In this document: piece after piece, positions 18,670 to 28,555 of the stretch | Layout of the letters: each line of letters opens with the position of its first letter | Numbering within the stretch: position 1 is the stretch's first letter | Assembly (NCBI GenBank): GCA_030431755.1 | Contig: JAUIIK010000029.1 | Location: forward strand, 1-45,092 | Length of the DNA: 45,092 bases | Source of the DNA: Chloroflexia bacterium | Lineage (GTDB): Bacteria; Chloroflexota; Chloroflexia; Thermomicrobiales; CFX8 | Direction of reading: 5' to 3' | Notes under the pieces: generated by a model | What the model was told of the DNA's origin: nothing | The model's database searches: none | Seen by the model: only the letters and a program-made list of their open reading frames with translations | Made by a program: the position numbers and the translations under genes

Positions 18670-18744
18670 ATCGCCGGCCACTACCTCCAGTTCGGCGGCC
18701 TGCTGGCAGCCGTGCTGCTCATTGCGGCGGTGTTTGCGTCCTAG
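18670..18744 (+). pseudogene. Diverged duplicate of the 3' end of the UbiA/MenA-like domain
   Basis: IAGHYLQFGGLLAAVLLIAAVFAS* vs TAGLHLQFGGLLAAVLLVAAVFAA* at 17697-17771; differences concentrated at synonymous or conservative positions. Confidence 0.85.
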
Positions 18745-19100
18745 GGCCCAGCCTCATCTTCCCCTTGCAATCTTGCTTGAATCTCGACAAGTGGAATCCG
18801 AAGAGCGGGTACATCTCGAATGGCAGTTTCCCAGATATCTTCCCAACGAATTGCGAAGTAATCATGCGCGATGACATTGCGCTGCCCAATCATCTCTTGC
18901 CACGGGAGATTGGGATGACTTTCGCGTAGCCCATCTGGGAGATGTCGCGCTGCTTCACCAAGGGTTTGAAGTGCAAACACAACCGCATATTGCGTCTTCT
19001 TGTTACTAAGAAATTCATCGATGGTGAGACCGCTCACGAATGTGACGATGTCATCGACCGCATCAATCATCTCTGAGATGTACAGATGCTCAGATCGCAT
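18741..19100 (-). CDS. HepT-like ribonuclease toxin (DUF86)
   Basis: RNVIAHDYF (Rx4HxY motif); overlaps the MNT gene. Confidence 0.9.
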   Translation of the reverse strand: MRSEHLYISEMIDAVDDIVTFVSGLTIDEFLSNKKTQYAVVFALQTLGEAARHLPDGLRESHPNLPWQEMIGQRNVIAHDYFAIRWEDIWETAIRDVPALRIPLVEIQARLQGEDEAGP

Positions 19101-19398
19101 AGATGGTGCGAGATGAGTGGATCACGTGGTCCCGGATGACAGGCTTGAGGCCGTCCTTGGGAACAAGATCAACCGGGCGACCCAGCATCGCTTCAAGCTC
19201 TTGCTGCAAGCGGACGAAGGCGAAGAGGCCGTTGCGGACGCCTGGCTGGAACTCGACAAGAATGTCGATGTCACTATCGCTCCGGAAATCCTCGCGCGTG
19301 ACCGAGCCGAATAACGCTAGCTCCTTGATGCCATAACGGCGGCATAGTTCATCAAGCACGTCATGCGAAGGCAGTTTGATCGGCGTGGAGCCTGTCAT
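19090..19398 (-). CDS. MntA-like nucleotidyltransferase antitoxin
   Basis: LALFGSVTREDFRSDSDIDILVEF (GSx10DxD nucleotidyltransferase signature). Confidence 0.9.
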   Translation of the reverse strand: MTGSTPIKLPSHDVLDELCRRYGIKELALFGSVTREDFRSDSDIDILVEFQPGVRNGLFAFVRLQQELEAMLGRPVDLVPKDGLKPVIRDHVIHSSRTIYAI

Positions 19399-19464
19399 GT
19401 CGCATCTCTCCCATTCCTGCCTCGTTCATATTGTGCCTAATTGGCATCAACACCACCTGCGTGC

Positions 19465-20550
19465 TCACTCGCTGGCTGACGCCCGCTTGCCTCTTTCCCG
19501 TTCCCTCTGCCCTATCCGTGCCACCGTCTCCTGCGCCGTCCGGCCGACGCCGATGAGGGTGGCCGAGGCGTAGCCGGTCCATTCGCCGTAGCCGACGAGC
19601 CAGAGGCGGGGTTCGCGCACGGCGCGCGTACCGTCGGTCTGGATGCGACCGTCCGGCTCAATGACGCCGAGCGGCTGCAAGTGCTTGAGCGCCGGGCGGA
19701 AGCCGGTACACCAGATGACAGCATCGATGGGCTCTGCCCGACCATCCGGCCAGAGGACCCCGTTGACCGTGAAACGCTCGAACATACGCGCTGCCACGAG
19801 ATCGCCACGGTCACGCGCGGCTTTGACCGGCGGCAGCATGACGATGTCGCCGAGAATCGTCTCGACGCTCTTGTTTGGGTCGCGGCCTGCCTGCCGCGCC
19901 TGGTACCGCACCGTCGCGCGGTCGAAGAGCGCCCGGCCATCGACGTCGTCCGGCAAGAAGCGCGGCTCACGGCGCGTGACCCAGGTCGAGTCGGCAACGA
20001 GCGACAGTTCGGCGTGAATCTGAGCGCCGGAGTTGCCGCCACCGACGACGAGCACGCGCTGGCCGCTGAACTGCTGTGGCGAGCGATAGTGGGCCGAATG
20101 AATCTGGACACCTTCAAACGACTCCCGGCCCGGCAAGGCTGGGATCACCGGATTGTGCCAGGAGCCGGTCGCGCTCACGACGTGCCGCGCGCGCCAGTCG
20201 CCATGGTCGGTCGCAACCGACAGCCACTCGGCATCATGCTGTCGCACCGCCTCGACCTGGACCGGGCGTTTGACTGGCAGCTTGTAACGTTCCTCGTAGG
20301 TCGTGAAGTAGTCGATGACCTCATCCCGCGTCGGGTAATAGTCGCGGCCACCGGGGAAGATGATGCCCGGAATGGAGCTCCAGAAGGCCGGCGAGAAGAG
20401 CCGCAACGAGTCCCAGGCATGCCGCCAGGCAGCGCCCGGCCCCTCCTCCGCATCGAGGATCACGAACTCCAGACTGGTCCGGCTCAGGAGCCGGCCAACG
20501 GACAGACCCGCCTGGCCGGCCCCGATTACGACGACGTCGAGCTCAGGCAT
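19465..20550 (-). CDS. Flavin-containing monooxygenase-like NAD(P)/FAD-binding protein (CzcO-like)
   Basis: [43 protein letters not shown]. Confidence 0.9.
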   Translation of the reverse strand: MPELDVVVIGAGQAGLSVGRLLSRTSLEFVILDAEEGPGAAWRHAWDSLRLFSPAFWSSIPGIIFPGGRDYYPTRDEVIDYFTTYEERYKLPVKRPVQVEAVRQHDAEWLSVATDHGDWRARHVVSATGSWHNPVIPALPGRESFEGVQIHSAHYRSPQQFSGQRVLVVGGGNSGAQIHAELSLVADSTWVTRREPRFLPDDVDGRALFDRATVRYQARQAGRDPNKSVETILGDIVMLPPVKAARDRGDLVAARMFERFTVNGVLWPDGRAEPIDAVIWCTGFRPALKHLQPLGVIEPDGRIQTDGTRAVREPRLWLVGYGEWTGYASATLIGVGRTAQETVARIGQRERERGKRASASE

Positions 20551-21019
20551 CGCGCAGGTCCAGGAGCGAGTCGGAGATCTGGCCGAGATGCTCCATGTCG
20601 TGCGCCGCCATGCTGGCTGTGATCGAGCGCACCGTCAGCGCGCCCATTGTGTTGTGCTGGCCGGTGCGCTCCCAGTCATCGGCGTCCAGCGCTTCGAGTG
20701 TCGCAATGTGGGCGGCGCGCTGGTCGCAGAAGCGCGTCAACACATCGTCGAGCGTCTTCTCTCGGTAGTTGCGCTCGCGCGCCCAGGCTTTCTCGTCGTA
20801 GTCGAGGAAGCTCGGGTTGGTCTCGGTCAGCATCCGGCGGACGCGCTCGTGCGAATTGTCCTCGGCGTCCGCCAGGTGGGCGATGATCTCGACAATCGAC
20901 CAGTCATCGTCATCACGCCGCCAGTCAAGCCGCTCGGCGCTCAGCCCGGCGGTGAACGCTCGCAGCACGCGCGGCGTTGCGCGGTAGGCCCGCAGGAGCT
21001 CGGCGGGGGTAATCGGCAT
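20543..21019 (-). CDS. DinB-like / DUF1572-type protein
   Basis: [38 protein letters not shown] (putative metal-binding His). Confidence 0.8.
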   Translation of the reverse strand: MPITPAELLRAYRATPRVLRAFTAGLSAERLDWRRDDDDWSIVEIIAHLADAEDNSHERVRRMLTETNPSFLDYDEKAWARERNYREKTLDDVLTRFCDQRAAHIATLEALDADDWERTGQHNTMGALTVRSITASMAAHDMEHLGQISDSLLDLRDA

Positions 21020-21114
21020 CGGCAGCTCACTTTCTCATCAGGCGTTCGCATGCACCGCCGTCATCGTACGATAGCGGTACGTCTGCCATGTCTTCAGCCT
21101 GACAGGATGTCATC

Positions 21115-21573
21115 ATGAGCGTTTCGATCCGTGCTGCCCGCGCCGCCGACATCGACGCCATCCAGAGCTGTGTGGACGCAGCCTACCAACACTACATTGA
21201 GCGTATCGGCAAACCGCCGGGCCCGATGCTCGACGATTATGCCGCGCGCGTCGCAGCTGGCCAGGCCTGGGTCGCCGAGGTTGACGACGAGCTGCGCGGC
21301 CTCCTCGTGCTGATCCCGGGCGACGGCTATCTCCTCCTCGACAACATCGCCGTTCACCCGGATGCCCAGGGTCAGGGCGTCGGCCGGCGCCTGCTCGACC
21401 TCGCCGATGCCGAGGCCGCCGGGCGCGGCATTCCAGAGCTACGGCTCTACACCCACATCAAGATGACTGAGAACATCGCGCTCTATCACCACCTCGGCTG
21501 GGAGGAGACCGGCCGAGGCGAGCAAGACGGCTACGAGCGCGTCTTCTTCCGCCGTCCAGTACCGCCACGGTAA
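21115..21573 (+). CDS. GNAT family N-acetyltransferase
   Basis: IAVHPDAQGQGVGRRLLDLADAEA (acetyl-CoA binding motif). Confidence 0.92.
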   Translation: MSVSIRAARAADIDAIQSCVDAAYQHYIERIGKPPGPMLDDYAARVAAGQAWVAEVDDELRGLLVLIPGDGYLLLDNIAVHPDAQGQGVGRRLLDLADAEAAGRGIPELRLYTHIKMTENIALYHHLGWEETGRGEQDGYERVFFRRPVPPR

Positions 21574-21679
21574 GCGCCATCCGTCGCGTCCGATTCAGGA
21601 CGACCGGGCCAGCCAGTTTTCGATTGCACTGGTCGAAAATCTAGTTGGCCATGTCGGACAGCCAGGCGCGAGGAGTGCG

Positions 21680-22417
21680 ATGGACGGCACAATCATCATT
21701 TCGGTCATAGGCGTCTCGTTGCTTGCCGCCATCCATCTCTTCGGCTACCACTTCGACCAGATCTTTGACCGTGTGCTGCGGCTGCGCTGGCTCTCCTTCG
21801 CCGCCGGCGTCTCGCTCAGCTACGTCTTCCTGCACCTGATCCCGGAGCTGGAGCAGCAACGCATCGAGGTATCGGAGCACTTCGAGAACTTCTTCACCCT
21901 CCACAGCGAGCTCGTCTACATGATCGCGTTGACCGGCGCGACCGCGTTCTTCGGCCTCCACCGCAAGACCAACGACGACGAGCGCCGTGCCGAGCGGGCG
22001 GTCAATCGCGTCTTCGACTTCACTTTCTGGATCAGCATCGGCTCCTTCGCCGTCTACAACGCATTGATCACCCACTCGATCCACAAGCGCGCCGAGATCG
22101 ACCTGGCGGCAGTGCTGGTCTTTGTGCTGGCGATGACGATGCACTTCCTGATCAACGACTACGGCATGCGGCGGCGCTTCTACGCGGCCTACCAGCACTC
22201 CGGACGCTGGATGCTGGCGCTTGCAGTGGTCGGCGGCTGGCTGACCGGCTTCATGATCGACACCGGCGACGTGCCCTTCCTGATCATCCTGGCCTTCCTG
22301 GCCGGCGGCACGGTCATCCACGTCCTCAGTGAGGAGCTGCCCGAAGAACGCGGCAGCAACTTCGCCAGTTTCTTCTGCGGCGCGGCGCTCTATAGCTGTG
22401 TCCTGATCGTCCTCTAG
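21680..22417 (+). CDS. Multi-pass membrane protein of unknown function (weak ZIP-like character)
   Basis: Several hydrophobic segments; FAAGVSLSYVFLHLIPEL and FLAGGTVIHVLSEELPEE resemble ZIP helices. Confidence 0.6.
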   Translation: MDGTIIISVIGVSLLAAIHLFGYHFDQIFDRVLRLRWLSFAAGVSLSYVFLHLIPELEQQRIEVSEHFENFFTLHSELVYMIALTGATAFFGLHRKTNDDERRAERAVNRVFDFTFWISIGSFAVYNALITHSIHKRAEIDLAAVLVFVLAMTMHFLINDYGMRRRFYAAYQHSGRWMLALAVVGGWLTGFMIDTGDVPFLIILAFLAGGTVIHVLSEELPEERGSNFASFFCGAALYSCVLIVL

Positions 22418-22606
22418 CACGCATCGGGCGCCGCGCCCTCTCTGACCGCCCAATGTTCGTGGAGCTCACCTCGACCCGCCCTTGTCTTCGAGCTCGTGGC
22501 CGGGGTAGAGATGAACTCACCTGGTCCTCCAATCCCAGCATAGACACGTAGAGTCAGTGTGTGCTCGGGCGCTTTCCCGTGAATTGGCAGTCAAACTCCC
22601 CGATTG

Positions 22607-22715
22607 CGTCATCCTGAGCGACGGTTTTGCGAAGCCGAAGGATCTCGTGACCATGCAGACGCTCTGACTGGGTGACTGGATCCTTTGGCTGCACTCCGGT
22701 TCGCTCACGGTGACG
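22607..22715. repeat. Inverted-repeat element of GTCATCCTGAGCGA...AAGGATCTC type
   Basis: gcgtcatcctgagcgacggttttgcgaagccgaaggatctcg followed by imperfect reverse complement ggatcctttggctgcactccggttcgctcacggtgacgtc. Confidence 0.65.
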
Positions 22716-22809
22716 TCCTCGCGGATCTCGAACCGGGGCAAGATACACCAACGCCACGAATGACGTGGAGTACGTGGGATGAACTCCACCCTTCAAGCAT
22801 CAAACTAGG

Positions 22810-23150
22810 TGTATGCAGGGAGATTGCTTCCGCTCTCCCCACCGCACGCCGCCAAGCACGTTCGCTTACGAACGTCCCGTTTCGAGGTTGGCATCCCGAG
22901 GAAGGCTTTGCGCCCGAGGGATCTCCGGCCGACAGCGCCGCGCTCTAACGAAGACTGTCACGCTCGCTACAGCTCAGTCGATCACCGTCTACGGCAGCGG
23001 CGGGCGGCACGCGCGCAACAAGATCCCTCGGGCGCAGAGCCTTCCTCGGGATGACATGTTGTTGCTGTGGCGTCTGCTGCATGGCGCTGCGTTCCGCCAG
23101 CTCTCGGGCGCACCACGACCGACTGGCTCAATTTGATGCATGCAAGGTGA
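22810..23150. repeat. Dispersed ~300-bp noncoding repeat, copy 2 (internal inverted repeats)
   Basis: 22890-22924 ggcatcccgaggaaggctttgcgcccgagggatct is the near reverse complement of 23031-23055 agatccctcgggcgcagagccttcctcgggatgac; homologous to 8841-9170. Confidence 0.8.
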
Positions 23151-23222
23151 GATGAGCTCCACCGCCTACGATTTCGCGCCTGGTCTCATCGCAACTGACA
23201 GCACATCGCTGCGCGACCGGGG

Positions 23223-23828
23223 CTAGCGCGCATCCAGGTACTCCTGGAACTGCTCGGGAGTCCGGACACCGTGGTCGAGGACGGCTGTGTAGCAATCAAA
23301 GCTACTCACCTCAGCGCCATACAGCGGCGTCCTGCGCCAGATATCCTTGATCGTCATGATAGCCAGCCGGGTCTCCGGGTCCAGACGCGGCAGAAAGTCA
23401 TCGAGGTGCCGCATATCCGGCTGGCGCGTGTCTTCATGAATGAACCAGATATCGAGCTCCCAGCGCTCGCCTTCCGGTGTGCGGTATTCGACGCCCCAGA
23501 ACAAGCCGTCGGGGTAGAGCGGATCCTGGTTCCAATGGCCGGTGTCGTTGCGCCACTGCAGGCCGCGCACACGCTCGTGCCCGGCCAGCTGCGCGCCGAT
23601 GGCGAACACTTGAGCCATGTCGAGCGCCGGACAGAGCACGGTCAAGTCGATGTCGGGCCAAACCATCAAGCCGAGCGCGACGCTGCCCACAAGCACTGGT
23701 TCCCCAACGCGTGAGAGTATCGTGATGGCGTCGAGGTCTTCCAGGACCATTGTGGCGGCTGCTTGCAGCTCTGCTTCCCTGGCACTGAGCTCCTCGGCGG
23801 GACGGGATGTCGGTAGTTCGTTCGCCAT
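23223..23828 (-). CDS. Nucleotidyltransferase-like protein
   Basis: LVGSVALGLMVWPDIDLTVLCPALD (GS...DxD-like); start at MANELPTSRPAEE. Confidence 0.65.
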   Translation of the reverse strand: MANELPTSRPAEELSAREAELQAAATMVLEDLDAITILSRVGEPVLVGSVALGLMVWPDIDLTVLCPALDMAQVFAIGAQLAGHERVRGLQWRNDTGHWNQDPLYPDGLFWGVEYRTPEGERWELDIWFIHEDTRQPDMRHLDDFLPRLDPETRLAIMTIKDIWRRTPLYGAEVSSFDCYTAVLDHGVRTPEQFQEYLDAR

Positions 23829-23926
23829 TGCGGTCAACCTGCGCTTCACTACGCCGCCCGAATGCGACCCGGAATGAACGAATCCGGCTATTCTATCCAG
23901 ACAAACCAGTTGAGGTATGCAGATCG

Positions 23927-24583
23927 ATGGACGCAACCGACAAACCCATAGCTGACGCACAGCCAATCGCAGGTTCAGGCAACCTGGAGCCGCTCGGAGC
24001 GCTCGCCGTGCTGGCGGCGTCGGCGAGCGCACTGGCCGCAGCGCCGTTACTCATGCCGGACTCGTACTCGTGGGTGTCGAACACGACCAGCGAATCGGCA
24101 GCGCAGGGCGTCGACGGAGCATGGTTGGCGCGCCTGGGCTTCCTGCTCCTCGGCTTCGGGGCGCTCTGGGTAACGCGCCTCGCAGGCAGGCGCTGGGGCC
24201 TTGCCGCGAGTATCTGCTTCATCGCGTTCGGCTTTACCATGACCACAGTCGCCGCATTCGCCACCCGACCCTGGGTAGCCGGCATGCCCTACAACGAGAC
24301 CGAGGATCTGCTGCACACCATCGGGGCAACCGCCGTCGGCTTCGCCTTCGCGCTCGGCGTCGCAAGCGTGATCTTCCAACGTGGCCTGACGACGCCACCG
24401 CGCCCATTCGAGGCGTTTGCGCTGGCCGCGACTGTCGTGCTGCCGCTCGGCATGTCGCTCTTCCCTGGCATCGCCGGAGTGCTGCAACGCCTGATGTTCC
24501 TCGTCGCCTACATCTGGTTCGCGGCCGCCGCCATCAGCGTCCTGCGTAGCGCTCCGCCTGAGCCCCTGCCAGGGACGAGCTAG
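23927..24583 (+). CDS. DUF998-like membrane protein
   Basis: Hydrophobic multi-helix protein; SWVSNTTSESAAQGVDGAWLARLGFLLLGFGALW. Confidence 0.65.
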   Translation: MDATDKPIADAQPIAGSGNLEPLGALAVLAASASALAAAPLLMPDSYSWVSNTTSESAAQGVDGAWLARLGFLLLGFGALWVTRLAGRRWGLAASICFIAFGFTMTTVAAFATRPWVAGMPYNETEDLLHTIGATAVGFAFALGVASVIFQRGLTTPPRPFEAFALAATVVLPLGMSLFPGIAGVLQRLMFLVAYIWFAAAAISVLRSAPPEPLPGTS

Positions 24584-24717
24584 CCTGCTCGAAGCGGATT
24601 GCCCTGACTCGGTGTGCACGCCCCGCCATGCAGCAGACGTCACAGCAACAACATGGGCTCGACTCTCTGCCGCTGGAGCCTGTCTTGATGCATAACGGTC
24701 GACTAAGCGTTCGACAC

Positions 24718-25131
24718 TCAGGAGATCAGGAGAAACGGCGCGGGGATCCAGCCCTCCTGCGGTTGATCGAGATCCAGCGAGCGAACGAGGTAGTAGTCGA
24801 GGACCGGGTTCGACTGCGACAGGAGAATCTCGACCCGCCCGCCGTCCGGGATCTGGCCGACAACCGCACGCCGCAGGTGACTATCGTAGAGATAGATGAC
24901 CGGCTGGACGAGTTCGCCCGCGTACATGCCAGTGACCCGGCCAGGCTCATCACGTCCCCACTCACGCGGGATCCCGCACGCCTCCGGGGCTGGATTGTCG
25001 TCAAAGGGCAGCGCTGGCGGCTCTATTGCGAGGGCAGACGCGGTTGTGGCCGTCGGGGCAACGTCACTCCCGTCGTCGCCGCAGGCGACCAGGAGCAGCG
25101 TGACCAGGACCGTCACCAGCACCAGTCTCAT
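24718..25131 (-). CDS. Small putative lipoprotein (SH3-like)
   Basis: MRLVLVTVLVTLLLVACGDDG lipobox; IPDGGRVEILLSQSNPVLDYYLVRSLDLDQPQEGWIP. Confidence 0.6.
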   Translation of the reverse strand: MRLVLVTVLVTLLLVACGDDGSDVAPTATTASALAIEPPALPFDDNPAPEACGIPREWGRDEPGRVTGMYAGELVQPVIYLYDSHLRRAVVGQIPDGGRVEILLSQSNPVLDYYLVRSLDLDQPQEGWIPAPFLLIS

Positions 25132-25221
25132 CGACGCTCCTTCCGTTGCCCCATTGTCCCGGAGTGTGGCAGACGCCATCCACCACCACTGTGATCCCGC
25201 CTACGGTCCTGACGGACTTCG

Positions 25222-25299
25222 CGTAGGGCAGGGGCTCGTCCCTTGCGGCCGTTTGGCCAGAGCCGTGTTGGCCGGTAGGGGACGAGCCCCTGCCCTACG
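25222..25299. repeat. Inverted repeat, CGTAGGGCAGGGGCTCGTCCC family
   Basis: gtagggcaggggctcgtccc ... ggggacgagcccctgccctacg. Confidence 0.85.
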
Positions 25300-25433
25300 A
25301 GTGCACACTCGTTCTGCCAACAGTGGGGGGAGTCGCTGGTAACGGCCTGTAACCGGTGGAGCGGTATACTTCGGCGCGTCGTGAACGGGGTGGTCTTCAC
25401 GCAGACGCTCAGACTGGCATCGGGGAACAAGCG

Positions 25434-27683
25434 ATGGCGACGACATCGACTCCCGCCGCACCTACTCAACCCGCCGGCGCTGGCCTCCCCGGCGCCAATG
25501 GCAGCGAACCATCGGGCCAGGCATTCAGCACCTTCAAAGGCGTCTTTACACCGACGCTCCTGACGATCCTCGGCGTCATCATGTACCTGCGCGAGGGCTC
25601 CGTCGTCGGCAACGCCGGGCTGCTTGGCGCGTGGGGCATCATCACGCTGGCCTTTATCATCACCCTGACGACCGCGCTCTCGATGGCGTCGATCACGACC
25701 AACATCCGCATCGGCGCGGGCGGCGCATACTCGATCATCTCGCAATCGCTCGGCATCGAAGCCGGCGGGGCAATCGGCATCCCGCTCTATCTCTCGCAGG
25801 CGCTCGTCGTCGCGATGTACATCTTCGGCTTCCGCTCCGGCTGGCAGCTGATCTTCCCCGACCACCCGGCGCTCGTCGTCGATTTCATTGCCTTCGGCCT
25901 GCTCTTCGTCATCGCCTTGATCAGCGCCGACTTCGCCTTCCGGGTGCAATACATCATCCTGGCGGTGATCGTTGGCTCGCTCGTCTCGATCTTCGCCTCA
26001 CTCGGAGCCGGCGCTGCCGACTATTCCCCGCAGTGGCTGGGCGACTACCGGGGCTTCCCGGACGATGCATTCAGCGGCGCGGACTTCTGGATCGTCTTCG
26101 CGATCTTTTTCCCGGCAGCGACGGGCATCATGGCCGGCGCAAACATGTCCGGCGACCTCGAACGGCCGCGCCGCAGCATTCCACGCGGGACGCTGCTGGC
26201 CATCGGGACAGCGTTCATCATCTACATGGCCCTGGCCTGGTGGCTCGCGGTCGTCGCCAGTCCCGCGGAGCTGGTCGAGAATTACACGATCATGATCGAC
26301 CGAGCGCTCTGGGGCCCGATCGTCATCGCCGGCTTGCTGGGGGCCACGTTCTCATCAGGCTTGGCGTCGCTCGTCGGCGCGCCGCGCATTATGCAAGCGC
26401 TGAGCGGCCACGACATCCTGCCGGCCTCAAAACTCTTTGCGCGCCGGACCAGCGGTGGTGAGCCACGCAATGCCCTCATCTTCACCGGCCTCGTGGTGAT
26501 CGGCGGCCTGGCGCTGCGCGACCTCAACGCCATCGCGCCCTTCGTCACGCTCTTCTTCCTGATTACCTACGCAACGATCAACGTCGTCGTGCTCTTCGAG
26601 CAGAGCCTTGATCTCGTCAGCTTCCGGCCATCGATTCGACTCCCCCTGATCGTGCCGCTCGTCGGGACGCTCGGGACGATTGGCGCGATGTTCATCATCA
26701 ACCCGCTCTTCAGCCTCCTCGGTGTCGCCATCGTCCTCAGCTTCTATCTGATTCTGATTCGCCAGCGCTTACGCGCGCCCCACGGCGATCTCCGCAGCGG
26801 CCTCTTCGTCGCGATCGCCGAGTGGGGCGCGAAACGGGTCTCGACCTTGCCGGAGACGCGCGAACGCGCCTGGAAACCGAACCTGCTGGCCGTGGTCGAG
26901 GAACCGGACGCGGCGCTCGAGACCTTCGATGTGATCGACGCCATCGTGCATCCCAAGGGCTCGGTGCAGTTTGTCGGCGTGCAGAGCGCCGGCCACGAGT
27001 CGCGCTGGAGCGTCAAGATGAAGGTCATCACCGAGGCTTTCCGCGAGCGCGACATCTTCGCCTCCTGGACAGTGCTCGACGCCGACAAATTTCACACCGG
27101 CATGATTGCGGCGATCCAGGCGCTGAGCGGCGCGTTCCTCGCTCCGAACGTCGTCTTCCTGCCAATCTCCTCGCTCGGCTACCGGGAGAACGACGCCGAG
27201 CTTCGGCACATCGCCACGACCGCCGCCGAACAGGGTATGGGGTTGATCTTCTTCGCCGGACTCCCCGAGGCTCGGCCCGGCAAGATCGAAACGGTCAACC
27301 TCTGGATTCGCGACCGCAGCCCGGAGTGGAACCTTGAGTACTGGCTCGGCGATCTCAACCTGGCACTGCTGACCGGCTACCAGATCACGAGTAACCAGAA
27401 TGGCCGGCTGCGGCTGATCAGCGCCGTCGAACGCGGCGCGGAAGCGGACAACTGCCGGGCCTTCCTCGGCGAGCTGGCCGAAGTCGCCCGGCTACCACAG
27501 CCGGAGATCTTCGTCACCGACGGAAGCTTCGCCGATCTGCTTGAGAATGCTCCACCAGCGGACATCAATATCTTCGGTCTTGGTCCCCAGTTCAACCTGA
27601 CCCAGAGCACGGCCCTCGCCGAACAACTCGGCGCGACCTGCCTCTTCATCCGCGACTCCGGCGCTGAAAGCGCGTTGGCGTAG
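25434..27683 (+). CDS. Amino acid permease/SLC12 (cation-chloride cotransporter-like) family protein
   Basis: FKGVFTPTLLTILGVIMYLREGSVVGNAGLLGAWGI; FFPAATGIMAGANMSGDLERPRRSIPRGTL; long soluble C-terminal domain. Confidence 0.88.
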   Translation: MATTSTPAAPTQPAGAGLPGANGSEPSGQAFSTFKGVFTPTLLTILGVIMYLREGSVVGNAGLLGAWGIITLAFIITLTTALSMASITTNIRIGAGGAYSIISQSLGIEAGGAIGIPLYLSQALVVAMYIFGFRSGWQLIFPDHPALVVDFIAFGLLFVIALISADFAFRVQYIILAVIVGSLVSIFASLGAGAADYSPQWLGDYRGFPDDAFSGADFWIVFAIFFPAATGIMAGANMSGDLERPRRSIPRGTLLAIGTAFIIYMALAWWLAVVASPAELVENYTIMIDRALWGPIVIAGLLGATFSSGLASLVGAPRIMQALSGHDILPASKLFARRTSGGEPRNALIFTGLVVIGGLALRDLNAIAPFVTLFFLITYATINVVVLFEQSLDLVSFRPSIRLPLIVPLVGTLGTIGAMFIINPLFSLLGVAIVLSFYLILIRQRLRAPHGDLRSGLFVAIAEWGAKRVSTLPETRERAWKPNLLAVVEEPDAALETFDVIDAIVHPKGSVQFVGVQSAGHESRWSVKMKVITEAFRERDIFASWTVLDADKFHTGMIAAIQALSGAFLAPNVVFLPISSLGYRENDAELRHIATTAAEQGMGLIFFAGLPEARPGKIETVNLWIRDRSPEWNLEYWLGDLNLALLTGYQITSNQNGRLRLISAVERGAEADNCRAFLGELAEVARLPQPEIFVTDGSFADLLENAPPADINIFGLGPQFNLTQSTALAEQLGATCLFIRDSGAESALA

Positions 27684-27823
27684 GGTGTAGGGGATAGGTT
27701 ATAGGGGATAGCAGAGTTCGGGATTCACGCCGCAGGTTGTGGGCGTTTCGTGTACGAGCTTGGACGCTTGAATTCGCCCATCCTCGTTCTGCTATCCCCT
27801 ATAACCTATCCCCTACGCCCTAC
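27681..27823. repeat. Inverted repeat TAGGGTGTAGGGGATAGGTTATAGGGGATAGCAGA family
   Basis: Reverse complement tgctatcccctataacctatcccctacgcccta at the right end; contains the stop codons of both convergent flanking genes. Confidence 0.88.
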
Positions 27824-28317
27824 CCACCCTCGATCACTCGAAACGTGAACATCTTCTCGGCGTGGATGCGGGCGTAGAAGGCGCCGGCGCCCCAGTTGAG
27901 CCACTCCTCGCCGTAGAGCGCTACACAATGCTCGCGGAACTCGGCGTGTTCGGGCAGGTTGACGTCGACGAGCCCAGCCGTGCCGTGGACCGTGACGGAG
28001 TGGGACTCCGCCGGCGTATGCGTCGCGCTGACATAGGGCCGGGCCTGGATGTGACGGTAGCGCACCGAGGTCGGCGACGATCCGAACCAGAACTGGCCTT
28101 TGTAGAAGTGTCCATCGACCGGTCCGACCAGCGGCCGCCCATCGGCAGTCACGGTCGCCAACGCCAGCAGACACATCCCCTGCAGGAACTCGATCGTCTC
28201 CTCGGCCGACATTCGCCGCTCGGGCGTTGTGATGCCACGCAGGTGCTCGCCGGCATCAGCGTAGGTCCGGTCTAGCAATTCCTGTAGCTCCTGGACGTCC
28301 GCGGCGCTCTCGTACAT
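27820..28317 (-). CDS. Pyridoxamine 5'-phosphate oxidase family protein
   Basis: LLALATVTADGRPLVGPVDGHFYKGQFWFGSSPTSVRYRHIQARPYVSAT. Confidence 0.85.
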   Translation of the reverse strand: MYESAADVQELQELLDRTYADAGEHLRGITTPERRMSAEETIEFLQGMCLLALATVTADGRPLVGPVDGHFYKGQFWFGSSPTSVRYRHIQARPYVSATHTPAESHSVTVHGTAGLVDVNLPEHAEFREHCVALYGEEWLNWGAGAFYARIHAEKMFTFRVIEGG

Positions 28318-28555
28318 GTGTCACCTCTCCATCGTTTCAGCCAATGCTCGTCCGTCGCCGAGGATACTCGCCAATGGCGACAGGTTCTGTCATCAATCGC
28401 CCCGCTGTAAACCAGTTGACAGGCTGCCTGCATCGTGGGACTCAGCGACCGGGCTAAGCGCCACGCATGATCCGAGTACGGCTGGATCGCTCATCCCGGG
28501 TAAGCGCGATACGGCCGGATGGTTGGAAGGAATGCAGACAGGAAGGCACCATCTC

